From NCBI RefSeq assembly GCF_030159595.1, contig NZ_BSKJ01000003.1:372001-436000 (forward strand): 64,000 nt of DNA, in the 5' to 3' direction. Positions 54,126 through 61,974 of this stretch are shown one piece after another. Made by a program: the position numbers and the translations under genes. This DNA is from Pseudomonas putida (GTDB taxonomy: Bacteria; Pseudomonadota; Gammaproteobacteria; Pseudomonadales; Pseudomonadaceae). Within the stretch, counting starts at the first letter, position 1. Every line of letters begins with the position of its first letter. The notes beneath the pieces were generated by a model. The model searched no databases. It was not told the origin of the DNA and saw only the letters and a program-made list of their open reading frames with translations.

Positions 54126-54827
54126 GTGAATGTACTGATCGTCCACGCTCACCCCGAGCCACAATCGTTTACCGCCGCACTGCGCGACCAGGCTGTGGAA
54201 ACCTTCCGCGCCCAGGGGCACCAGGTGCAGGTCAGCGACCTGTACGCCATGGGCTGGAACCCGGTGGCCAGTGCCGAAGATTTTACCCCGCGTGAGAACC
54301 CGGAGTACCTGGTGTATGCCCTTGAGCAACGTCAGGGCGTCAAGCGCGGCGCCATTGCCGAGGATATCCAGCAGGAGCTGGACAAGCTGCTGTGGGCTGA
54401 TTTGCTGGTGCTGAACTTCCCGATCTTCTGGTTCTCGGCGCCGGCCATGCTCAAGGGCTGGATCGACCGGGTGCTGGTGTCGGGGGTGTGTTATGGCGGC
54501 AAGCGCTTCTACGACCAGGGTGGGTTGGCGGGCAAGAGGGCGCTGGTGACCGTGACCCTCGGCGGGCGCGAGCACATGTTTGGCGAGGGGGCGATTCATG
54601 GGCCGTTGGAGGACATGTTGCGGCCCATCTTGCGCGGTACGCTGGCCTATGTGGGGTTCGAGGTGCTGCCGCCGTTCGTGGCTTGGCATGTGCCGTATAT
54701 CAGCGATGAGGCGCGGCAGGGCTTCTTGCAGCAGTACCGGCAGCGGCTGGAGCAGCTCTCAGATGATCAGCCGCTGGTGTTTCCGCGGTTGGCGCAGTTC
54801 GATGAGGCGCTGTACCCGCTGACCTGA
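54126..54827 (+). CDS. Flavodoxin-fold NAD(P)H:quinone oxidoreductase-like protein
   Basis: A 233-residue protein of the NQO1/MdaB flavodoxin_2 family starting from GTG at 54126 with AAGGAG upstream: NVLIVHAHPEPQSF at the N-terminus and the FAD/FMN-contact segment LNFPIFWFSAPAMLKGWIDR. It reduces quinones or a related acceptor with NAD(P)H. It is last in the aru operon, in the same place as its P. aeruginosa counterpart beside aruH. Its job in arginine use is unknown. Confidence 0.86.
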   Translation: MNVLIVHAHPEPQSFTAALRDQAVETFRAQGHQVQVSDLYAMGWNPVASAEDFTPRENPEYLVYALEQRQGVKRGAIAEDIQQELDKLLWADLLVLNFPIFWFSAPAMLKGWIDRVLVSGVCYGGKRFYDQGGLAGKRALVTVTLGGREHMFGEGAIHGPLEDMLRPILRGTLAYVGFEVLPPFVAWHVPYISDEARQGFLQQYRQRLEQLSDDQPLVFPRLAQFDEALYPLT

Positions 54828-54847
54828 TCGTTCTCCTGTACCAACCC

Positions 54848-54870
54848 TTGGGGCCGCAACGCGGCCCCAA
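54848..54870 (+). terminator. Hairpin ending the aru operon
   Basis: A perfect 10-bp stem TTGGGGCCGC / GCGGCCCCAA with loop AAC, 21 bp after the last aru-operon gene. There is no T-run, but the stability and position make it the probable end of the operon. Confidence 0.65.
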
Positions 54871-55019
54871 CCTGTTATCGGCATACGAGATTCCGCAAAC
54901 CTGGCAATGCCGTCTGCCAAAAACGACCACCCACACATTCGGGGTATGTCCCCCCTCGGCAAATCCCTCGATAGTGCACCCATCGGCTCGATCCGGAGCA
55001 TTCACACGATGGAGTTGCC

Positions 55020-56123
55020 ATGCGCAAGGTACTGAAGGTGATGGGTGGTCTGCTGCTGGTGTCTGGCGCCAGCCTGGCCCAGGCGGCAGAGGTGGACAGC
55101 GGTAACACGTTGCGGTTGTACAACTGGACCGACTACATCGGCGAAACCACCCTGGCCGACTTCGAGAAGGCCACCGGCATCAAGGTCATCTACGACACCT
55201 TCGACGGCTACGAAACGGTGCAGACCAAACTGCTCACCGGCCGCTCCGGCTACGACCTGGTCATGCTCAACGCATCCTTGGTACCGCCACTGATCAGCGC
55301 CGGGGTGTTCCAGGCGCTGGACAAGCAGCAACTGCCCAGCTGGCAAAACCTCGATCAGCAGGTGGTCAACAACCTGCAGGGCTACGACCCTGGCCTCAAG
55401 TACTCGGCGCCCTACACCTGGGGCAGCTCGGGGGTAACCTACAACGTCGACAAGATCACCGCGCGCATGCCCGACGCGCCGATCGGTTCGCTGGCCATGC
55501 TGTTCGACCCCAAGGTTGTCTCGCGCTTCGCCGACTGCGGCGTCACCCTGATGGACGCGCCTACCGAGGTCATCCCGCTGGCCCTGCAGTACTTGGGCAA
55601 GGACCCGCGCAGCGCGTCGCCTGCCGACCTCAAGGCGGCCGAACAACTGCTGCTGGGCATCCGCCCCTACATTCGCAAGTTCGACTCGGTCAACTACCTC
55701 ACCAGCCTGCCCAACGGCGATGTCTGCCTGGCGCTGACCTGGTCCGGTGACTACGCCACCGCCCAGGCCCGCGCGGTGGAGGCGAAGAAGGACATCAAAC
55801 TGTCGTTCTTCATCCCCCGGGAAGGTTCGCTGATCTGGTTCGACAACCTGTACATCCCCAAGGATGCGCCTCACGCGGCCAACGCACACCGTTTCATCGA
55901 GTTCCTGCTGCAGCCGCAGACCATGGCCAAGGTCACCGACTACATCCACTACGCCAACAGCAACGCCGCTGCCACCGCGCTGGTGCGTGACGACATCCGC
56001 CAGGACCCGGCCATCTACCCCGACGCACAAACCCGTGAGCGCCTGTTCGCGCAGAAAGCCCAGAGCCCCAGGGACATGCGCGCCATCACCCGGGTCTGGA
56101 GTACGGTCAAGACCGGTTTCTGA
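55020..56123 (+). CDS. PotF-like polyamine-binding periplasmic protein
   Basis: A 367-residue secreted binding protein: signal peptide MRKVLKVMGGLLLVSGASLA then the PotF/SpuD-type start LRLYNWTDYIGETTLADFE. Further family segments are TWGSSGVTYNVDK and CLALTWSGDYATAQARA. Such proteins bind putrescine or spermidine for an ABC importer, but no importer genes follow. It is 34 bp before an aminotransferase of the polyamine type, so it may be a receptor or share a distant importer. The arginine-derived guanidino compounds are other possible ligands. Confidence 0.88.
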   Translation: MRKVLKVMGGLLLVSGASLAQAAEVDSGNTLRLYNWTDYIGETTLADFEKATGIKVIYDTFDGYETVQTKLLTGRSGYDLVMLNASLVPPLISAGVFQALDKQQLPSWQNLDQQVVNNLQGYDPGLKYSAPYTWGSSGVTYNVDKITARMPDAPIGSLAMLFDPKVVSRFADCGVTLMDAPTEVIPLALQYLGKDPRSASPADLKAAEQLLLGIRPYIRKFDSVNYLTSLPNGDVCLALTWSGDYATAQARAVEAKKDIKLSFFIPREGSLIWFDNLYIPKDAPHAANAHRFIEFLLQPQTMAKVTDYIHYANSNAAATALVRDDIRQDPAIYPDAQTRERLFAQKAQSPRDMRAITRVWSTVKTGF

Positions 56124-56157
56124 ACACTGCCCAACGATTCCCGCCAAGGAGCTGCCC

Positions 56158-57570
56158 ATGGCCACCCCAAGCAAAGCATTCGCCATCGCCCACGACCCGC
56201 TGGTGGAAGCCGACAAGGCCCACTACATGCATGGCTACCATGTGTTCGACGAGCACCGCGAGCAAGGCGCGCTGAACATCATCGCAGGTGAGGGCGCGTA
56301 CATCCGCGACACCCACGGCAACCGCTTCCTCGATGCCGTCGGCGGCATGTGGTGCACCAACATCGGCCTGGGGCGCGAAGAAATGGCCCTGGCCATCGCC
56401 GATCAGGTGCGCCAGTTGGCGTATTCCAACCCGTTCTCCGACATGGCCAACGACGTGGCCATCGAACTGTGCCAGAAGCTTGCGCAGCTGGCGCCGGGCG
56501 ACCTGAACCATGTGTTCCTCACCACGGGTGGCTCGACTGCTGTCGACACCGCCTACCGGCTGATCCAGTACTACCAGAACTGCCGGGGCAAGCCTCACAA
56601 GAAGCACATCATCGCCCGCTACAACGCCTACCACGGCTCCACCACCCTGACCATGTCGATCGGCAACAAGGCTGCCGACCGGGTGCCGGAGTTCGATTAT
56701 CACCACGACCTGATCCACCACGTCTCCAACCCTAACCCGTACCGCGCGCCGGACGACATGGACGAGGCCGAGTTCCTCGACTTCCTGGTGGCCGAGTTCG
56801 AGGACAAGGTCCTTTCGTTGGGCGCTGACAACGTGGCAGCGTTCTTCGCCGAGCCGATCATGGGGTCGGGCGGGGTGATCATTCCGCCCAAGGGCTACTT
56901 CCAGCGCATGTGGCAGCTCTGCCAGACCTACGACATCCTGTTCGTTGCCGATGAAGTGGTGACCTCGTTCGGGCGCCTGGGCACCTTCTTCGCCAGCGAG
57001 GAGCTGTTTGGCGTTACCCCCGACATCATCACTACCGCCAAAGGCCTGACCTCGGCCTACCTGCCGCTGGGGGCGTGCATTTTCTCTGAGCGCATCTGGC
57101 AGGTTATCGCTGAACCGGGCAAGGGCCGTTGCTTCACCCATGGTTTCACTTACAGCGGTCACCCGGTGTGCTGCACGGCGGCGCTGAAGAACATCGAGAT
57201 CATCGAACGCGAGCAGTTGCTGGATCACGTCAAGAACGTTGGCGGTTACCTTGAGCAACGCCTGCAAAGCCTGCGCGAGTTGCCGTTGGTGGGGGATGTG
57301 CGCTGCATGAAGTTGATGGCCTGTGTCGAGTTCGTGGCCGACAAGGCCAGCAAGGCGCTGTTCCCGGACGAGGTGAACATTGGTGAGCGCATCCACAGCA
57401 AGGCCCAGGCGAAAGGGCTACTGGTGCGCCCGATCATGCACCTGAACGTGATGTCGCCGCCGTTGATCGTTACCCATGCGCAGGTGGATGAGATCGTCGA
57501 AACCTTGCGCCAGTGCATCATCGAAACCGCGCGCGAACTGAGCGCGCTTGGCCTGTATCAGGGCCGATGA
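56158..57570 (+). CDS. Class III aminotransferase (polyamine:pyruvate type)
   Basis: A 470-residue omega-aminotransferase from MATPSKAFAIAHDPLVEADK with AAGGAG 7 bp upstream. The PLP Lys lies in TTAKGLTSAYLPLGA, and GSTAVDTAYRLIQYY and FVADEVVTSFGRLG are the usual cofactor contacts. The family includes putrescine/spermidine:pyruvate transaminases (SpuC-like), which fits the PotF-like gene upstream. It converts a terminal amine to an aldehyde. Its stop overlaps the candidate start of the LuxR gene (ATGA). Confidence 0.88.
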   Translation: MATPSKAFAIAHDPLVEADKAHYMHGYHVFDEHREQGALNIIAGEGAYIRDTHGNRFLDAVGGMWCTNIGLGREEMALAIADQVRQLAYSNPFSDMANDVAIELCQKLAQLAPGDLNHVFLTTGGSTAVDTAYRLIQYYQNCRGKPHKKHIIARYNAYHGSTTLTMSIGNKAADRVPEFDYHHDLIHHVSNPNPYRAPDDMDEAEFLDFLVAEFEDKVLSLGADNVAAFFAEPIMGSGGVIIPPKGYFQRMWQLCQTYDILFVADEVVTSFGRLGTFFASEELFGVTPDIITTAKGLTSAYLPLGACIFSERIWQVIAEPGKGRCFTHGFTYSGHPVCCTAALKNIEIIEREQLLDHVKNVGGYLEQRLQSLRELPLVGDVRCMKLMACVEFVADKASKALFPDEVNIGERIHSKAQAKGLLVRPIMHLNVMSPPLIVTHAQVDEIVETLRQCIIETARELSALGLYQGR

Positions 57571-58457
57571 ACCTGGCGCACAGGGCTGTGCGGGGGCGTG
57601 CCTGGCAGGCTAGACTGCCGGGCATGACCCAGGCCACTCCCGACACCCCGCTTACCCTGACAATGGGCGCGCTGCAGCAATGGCATGCAGCGTTGCAGCG
57701 TGCATTGGCCAATAGCGAAACCCCCGAGGCGCTGGCGTATGTGGCCGCCGCCATCGGCCAGCTGGTGCAGGTGGAATCGATGATGATCAGCCTGGAATGC
57801 CAGGGGTGTGCGCCGCAGCTGTTATACCAGCAAGGCATTCCCGAACTGCACCGGGCCGCTGTGTTGGAGCGCTACTTCAGCGCTGGCTACTTGCTCGACC
57901 CGTTCTGTCTGGCTGTGCAAGGCGGCTTGGCCGAAGGCTTTTATCACCTGCTGGAAATCGCCCCCGACAATTTCTTCGACAGCGACTACTACAAGGCCTA
58001 TTACCTGGGCACCGGTTGCAGCGAAGACAGCTACTACATCGTCGACCTCAGCGCTGGCCGCAAGTTGTCGCTGAGCCTGTTCCAAGGTTGCAGCGGCACG
58101 CCCCTGAGTGCCGGGCAGGTCGATCTGCTGCGGGCGCTGGAGCCCATGGTGCGCGAACTGCTGGGACGCTATGCCCGGCATAACCTGGAGCCTGGCACCG
58201 CATCGGTTGAGCGCGGCGGTTTGCAGGCGGCGTTCGACAGCTTTGGCTGCCAGGTGCTGACCGACCGCGAGCGCGAGGTGGCACACATGATTCTGCGCGG
58301 ACACTCGGTAAAATCCACCGCACTGGAGCTGGGTATCTCGCCTGAGACGGTGCGTATGCACCGCAAGAACTTGTACCTGAAGCTTGAGATCAACTCGCAG
58401 TCCGAGTTGTTTGCACGGTTTATCGACTGGTTGCGCAGCGATCACCTCGAAAATTAG
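57567..58457 (+). CDS. LuxR-type HTH regulator
   Basis: A regulator with an N-terminal ligand domain (WHAALQRALANSETPEALAY to about residue 170) and a C-terminal LuxR/GerE helix-turn-helix (LTDREREVAHMILRGHSVKS, VRMHRKNLYLKLEINSQSEL). Two starts are possible: ATG 57567, which overlaps the aminotransferase stop and gives 296 residues, or ATG 57624 (MTQATPDTPL), giving 277. The 57-bp stretch between them looks promoter-like (TAGACT), so the shorter start is a serious alternative. The N-terminal domain is not a clear acyl-homoserine-lactone domain. It probably regulates the two polyamine genes upstream. Confidence 0.85.
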   Translation: MNLAHRAVRGRAWQARLPGMTQATPDTPLTLTMGALQQWHAALQRALANSETPEALAYVAAAIGQLVQVESMMISLECQGCAPQLLYQQGIPELHRAAVLERYFSAGYLLDPFCLAVQGGLAEGFYHLLEIAPDNFFDSDYYKAYYLGTGCSEDSYYIVDLSAGRKLSLSLFQGCSGTPLSAGQVDLLRALEPMVRELLGRYARHNLEPGTASVERGGLQAAFDSFGCQVLTDREREVAHMILRGHSVKSTALELGISPETVRMHRKNLYLKLEINSQSELFARFIDWLRSDHLEN

Positions 58458-58487
58458 AGCCTGATCTCGGTCAGTCTAGGTTGCAGG

Positions 58488-58504
58488 GGGCTGCTGCGCA
58501 GCCC
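58488..58504. terminator. Hairpin between convergent LuxR and XRE-PAS genes
   Basis: A 7-bp stem GGGCTGC / GCAGCCC with loop TGC, 30 bp after the LuxR gene stop and 16 bp before the convergent gene's stop. The same stem occurs at 8773-8789. Confidence 0.55.
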
Positions 58505-58520
58505 ATCGCCGGTAGCCCTA

Positions 58521-59600
58521 TCACAAAGCGGCCAGTCTAGCCTCCAGTGCGGCAATGTGCGCCTGCAGCCGTTCATGTTCCTGGCGCTCGGCGCTGATGT
58601 CTTCGAACACGCTGATCAGGTGCTCCGGCTCGCCATTGGCATGGCGCTGCAGCGAGGTGCGGGCGCGTACCCAGATGTACTCGCCGTTCTTGTGACGCAC
58701 ACGCTTTTCCACCTCGTAACGCTCGGTTTCCCCGGCCAGCATGCGCTGCAACATTTGCAGGTTCTGCGCCAGGTCGTCGGCGTGGGTGATCTGCTGGAAG
58801 GTCATGCCGTAGAGTTCTTCGGCGCGGTAGCCCAGCAGCTCGCACAGGCTGTTGTTGACCCGCTGCCAGGTGCCGTCCGGGTCGATGTAGGCGAGGGCCC
58901 CCCAGGCCAGCTCGAAGATCGCCCGGAAGCGTTCCTCGCTCTGGCTCAGTGCCTGCTGGGCCACCTGGCGTTCAGTGTTGTCCATGCTGATGCCGACCAT
59001 TTTCACCGAGCGCCCGGCGCTGTCGCGCACCACCGTGGCACGGGAGGAAATCCAGCGTACCTCGCCGTTGGGGCGGGTAATGCGGAAGTCGCACTCGCAG
59101 CCGGTGCCGTCGGCCACCGCTTTGGCATACATCGCCTGCATGCGTTGCACGTCTTCGTCGGGCAGGTGTTTCCAGAAGTCTTCGTTGTGGTGCACCGGCC
59201 AGCCGTATACTTGCTCGACGTTGGGGGAGTAGGTGACTTCGTCGCTGATCAGGTTCCATTCCCAGGTGACGATGCGTGCGCCTTCCTGGGCCAGCTTCAT
59301 GCGTGTTTCGCTTTCCATGATCTCGGCGGTCAGGCGCCGGCGCAGGTCGGTCATCGGCAGCTCGACCACCTGGGGTTGCTGGATGTTCTGCAGGGCTTCG
59401 TCGCCATAGCGTAGCCAGATCCAGTTGACCTTGAGAAAGTCGGCCAGCTTGCGCAGGTTGTCGTAGTCGATCTCGCCGCCACGGGTCCACTTGTGCACCG
59501 CGGTGCGCGAAATGCCCAAGGCCGTGCCCACGGCTTGCAGGGTCAGCTTGTGATGCTCAAGCAGTTCCTTGAGGCGGAAGGCGAAGCTGTTTTCCAACAT
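58521..59600 (-). CDS. XRE-HTH regulator with two PAS domains
   Basis: A 359-residue protein from MLENSFAFRLKELLEHHKLT. Residues 5-62 form an XRE/Cro-type helix-turn-helix (LQAVGTALGISRTAVHKWTRG). Two PAS/PAC units follow: about 95-210 (WEWNLISDEVTYSPNVEQVYG) and about 215-345 (AIFELAWGALAYIDPDGTWQR), and a short coiled end. There is no kinase, cyclase or other output, so it is a one-component sensor with DNA binding at the N-terminus, an uncommon order. It follows cntB on the same strand by 80 bp and is the only regulator in the carnitine-type cluster seen here; it may detect a substrate, redox or flavin signal. Confidence 0.85.
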   Translation of the reverse strand: MLENSFAFRLKELLEHHKLTLQAVGTALGISRTAVHKWTRGGEIDYDNLRKLADFLKVNWIWLRYGDEALQNIQQPQVVELPMTDLRRRLTAEIMESETRMKLAQEGARIVTWEWNLISDEVTYSPNVEQVYGWPVHHNEDFWKHLPDEDVQRMQAMYAKAVADGTGCECDFRITRPNGEVRWISSRATVVRDSAGRSVKMVGISMDNTERQVAQQALSQSEERFRAIFELAWGALAYIDPDGTWQRVNNSLCELLGYRAEELYGMTFQQITHADDLAQNLQMLQRMLAGETERYEVEKRVRHKNGEYIWVRARTSLQRHANGEPEHLISVFEDISAERQEHERLQAHIAALEARLAAL

Positions 59601-59646
59601 CGGCAGGGTGTCCTGATCTGGGCCAAGAGCCTGCCAGTATACGCAA

Positions 59647-59669
59647 GCCGTCAACTTTTGGTTGACGGC
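59647..59669. promoter_or_regulatory. 9-bp inverted repeat upstream of the XRE-PAS gene
   Basis: Arms GCCGTCAAC and GTTGACGGC are perfect and separated by TTTTG. It lies 47 bp upstream of the XRE-PAS start and 11 bp after the cntB stop. It could be an operator for this regulator or a weak terminator of cntB; there is no T-run. Confidence 0.5.
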
Positions 59670-59680
59670 CGTTGCCGAGG

Positions 59681-60652
59681 TTACAGATCCAGCACCAGCC
59701 GCGCCGTACGGGCGCGAGAGACGCACAGCATGATGCTCTGCTGGGCGGCCTTCTCGTCGTCGCTCAGGTACTGGTCGTAATGCTCGGCTTCACCTTCGAG
59801 GATCGCGGTTTCGCACGTTCCGCACACGCCTTCGCGGCACAGGCACTCGACCTTGGCAGCCTTGGACTTCTCGATGGCCTGCAGAATGGTCATGCCTTCT
59901 TCCACCTGCAACTCCACCCCCGACTGCGCCAGTACCACGGTAAAGGCAGTGCCGGTGACCGGCGTGGCGGCAAACTGTTCCCAATGCACGCGCTGCTCGG
60001 CAATGCCGGCCTTGGCGGCGCAGGCGATGACCGCGTCGATCAGCGGTTTGGGGCCGCATACATACAGGTGCGCATGTTCGTCCAGGCCCGCGCACAGGGC
60101 GGCGAGGTCGAGCTTGCGGTCAAGGCTGTCGATGTAGAACCGCGTGTTGGCGGCATGCGGGCCCTTGGCCAACTGGTCCTGGAACGCGCCGTGCTCCGGT
60201 GCGCGGAAGGCATAGTGCAGCTCGTAGTCGGTGCTGCCGCCTTCCAGCTCATGCAGTTGCGCCAGGAACGGGGTAATGCCGATGCCGCCGGCAATCAGTA
60301 CATGACGGCCAGCCGAAGGGTCCAAGGCAAACAGGTTGTTGGGCGAAGAAATGGTCAGGCGCGTGCCCACTTGCACCTGCTGGTGCATGAATGCCGAGCC
60401 GCCCTTGGACTGCTCTTCCAGGCGCACGCCAATCTGGTAGCTGCGGGTGTCGCGCGGGTCGCTCATCAGCGAGTAGGCGTTGCTGAACTGGGTGCCGTCG
60501 GCGCCCTGCATCTGCACGATGACGTGGCTGCCACCGGTGAAGGCGGGCATGGCCGCGCCGTCTTCGCGGGCCAGGGTAAAGCGCTTGATCAGCGGCGTGG
60601 CGTGTTCCACATCGGTTACGCGGACGCTGAACATTTCATAAGTGTTGGCCAT
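59681..60652 (-). CDS. cntB: Carnitine monooxygenase reductase subunit (CntB)
   Basis: A 323-residue reductase of the phthalate dioxygenase reductase type: flavin domain (AYSLMSDPRDTRSYQIGVR), NAD(P)H domain (LIAGGIGITPFLAQLHELE, YVCGPKPLID) and a C-terminal plant-type [2Fe-2S] ferredoxin with Cys ligands in ECLCREGVCGTCETAIL and a last Cys in IMLCVSR. It passes electrons from NAD(P)H to the Rieske oxygenase CntA encoded 79 bp upstream. GAGGTG precedes the ATG. Confidence 0.92.
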   Translation of the reverse strand: MANTYEMFSVRVTDVEHATPLIKRFTLAREDGAAMPAFTGGSHVIVQMQGADGTQFSNAYSLMSDPRDTRSYQIGVRLEEQSKGGSAFMHQQVQVGTRLTISSPNNLFALDPSAGRHVLIAGGIGITPFLAQLHELEGGSTDYELHYAFRAPEHGAFQDQLAKGPHAANTRFYIDSLDRKLDLAALCAGLDEHAHLYVCGPKPLIDAVIACAAKAGIAEQRVHWEQFAATPVTGTAFTVVLAQSGVELQVEEGMTILQAIEKSKAAKVECLCREGVCGTCETAILEGEAEHYDQYLSDDEKAAQQSIMLCVSRARTARLVLDL

Positions 60653-60731
60653 GGTTCACCTCGACTGCCTGGGTGCGCGGCAGGCCCTGCCGCGCACCTT
60701 TTACGTGCATATAAACGTGGAGCGGTTGCCA

Positions 60732-61853
60732 TCAATCGTCGAGGTGGGCCACGGCGATCAGGTTGTGGAAGTGGGCAATGCCGTGCTCGCTCATGCCGCT
60801 GCGTTCGCGGTCGGCCATGATGCGGCCCTGGCCGCGGTAGCCACGCGACTTCAGGCCCTTCTGCACGCTTTCGACCAGACGCAGGTCTTCGGGGCGGAAC
60901 ACTTCGCGGTACCAGTCGATCAGCTTCTGCTGCTCTTCGCTGATGTCCTTGTTGAGGAAGTAGATGTCGTAGTGCTGCAGGGTGGTTTCGGCATCGACCG
61001 GGAACTCGTAGATCACGGTCATGAAGTTGGCCCCTGGCGGCACATTGAACATGGTGCACGGCCAGGCCCAGAAGCCGGCGAACGACGGGTCTTTCACGTT
61101 TTCGTCAAATTTGAACGACTGCTCCGAAGGCTTGGCCAGGCCGTATTGCAGGGTCCAGTTGCCGTGTAGGCTGTGGCTGTACTGGCCAACGTCCACCGAG
61201 TCGGAGAAACCAGGGTGGGCAGGGGCGCAGTGGTAGCACTCCAGGTAGTTGTCGACGATCGACTTCCAGTTGGCCGGGGTGTCACTGACAAAGCGCGCTG
61301 CCAGGTGCAGGTCGTCGATCACCGCGCAGGCTTCACGCATGCGCGCTTGCATGCCTGGCAACTGGTCTTCGACGGAACCTGCGTCCATGTCCATATTGAT
61401 GAAGATGAACCCGGCGTATTCTTCTACGCGCAGCTGCACCAGGGTGGAGTTTTCCTTGTCGAAGTTGACCACGTTGTCGCAGTTGCGGGCGTGGGCCAGT
61501 TCGCCGTCTAGCTTGAAGGTCCAGGCGTGGTACGGGCAGGTGATGACGTTCTTGGCTTTGCCGCTGCCGCTGAGCAGCTGGTGGCCACGGTGCGGGCAGA
61601 CGTTGTAGAACGCACGCAGCACGCTGTCACGGCCGCGCACGACAATGATGCTTTCGCCAATCACTTCGCGGGTGATGTAGGCGTTGTTGTCTGCCACTTC
61701 GCTGCGGTGGCCTACGCAGATCCAGCTGCGGGCGAAGATGGCTTCTTTCTCGTGCTCGAACACCGCAGCCTGGGTGTAGAAGGTGGCCGGGATGGTGAAG
61801 GCCTCGTCGGCATTCGCGCAGAAATCGGCGGGCAGGCGTTTGAAGTCGTTCAT
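60732..61853 (-). CDS. cntA: Carnitine monooxygenase oxygenase subunit (CntA)
   Basis: A 373-residue Rieske oxygenase alpha subunit. The [2Fe-2S] ligands are Cys86, His88, Cys106 and His109 (CPHRGH, CPYHAW); the mononuclear iron ligands are His208, His213 and Asp323; and Glu205 bridges the two centres (DNYLECYHC). These positions coincide with those published for Acinetobacter CntA, which has Glu instead of the Asp found in most Rieske oxygenases, and the overall sequence is close to it from end to end. The enzyme splits carnitine into trimethylamine and malic semialdehyde; close relatives also take gamma-butyrobetaine or choline, so the substrate is a strong inference, not certain. Confidence 0.9.
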   Translation of the reverse strand: MNDFKRLPADFCANADEAFTIPATFYTQAAVFEHEKEAIFARSWICVGHRSEVADNNAYITREVIGESIIVVRGRDSVLRAFYNVCPHRGHQLLSGSGKAKNVITCPYHAWTFKLDGELAHARNCDNVVNFDKENSTLVQLRVEEYAGFIFINMDMDAGSVEDQLPGMQARMREACAVIDDLHLAARFVSDTPANWKSIVDNYLECYHCAPAHPGFSDSVDVGQYSHSLHGNWTLQYGLAKPSEQSFKFDENVKDPSFAGFWAWPCTMFNVPPGANFMTVIYEFPVDAETTLQHYDIYFLNKDISEEQQKLIDWYREVFRPEDLRLVESVQKGLKSRGYRGQGRIMADRERSGMSEHGIAHFHNLIAVAHLDD

Positions 61854-61883
61854 GACAGGTATCTCACAAGCTCGGTTTATAGT

Positions 61884-61916
61884 TGTTGGTTAACGCGTAT
61901 CTGTTGGTTAACAGAT
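61884..61916. promoter_or_regulatory. Candidate operator of cntA: 18-bp inverted repeat plus a second box
   Basis: Positions 61899-61916 are a perfect inverted repeat with arms ATCTGTT and AACAGAT around GGTT. A second copy of its core, TGTTGGTTAAC, lies 18 bp away at 61884-61894. The boxes are 31-63 bp upstream of the cntA ATG. The same core with AACAGAT occurs upstream of the BCCT gene. Confidence 0.6.
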
Positions 61917-61974
61917 CAGGCAAAAAAATTTGCAGCGCTTCGAGGGGGCCGCAGTGCAGCCCCCTTTGATTTAA

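Noticed and set aside
54897..54915. Possible sigma-54 promoter before the PotF-like gene (TGGCAATGCCGTCTGC)
   Set aside because: The GG and GC elements are 11 rather than 10 bp apart, outside the strict spacing.
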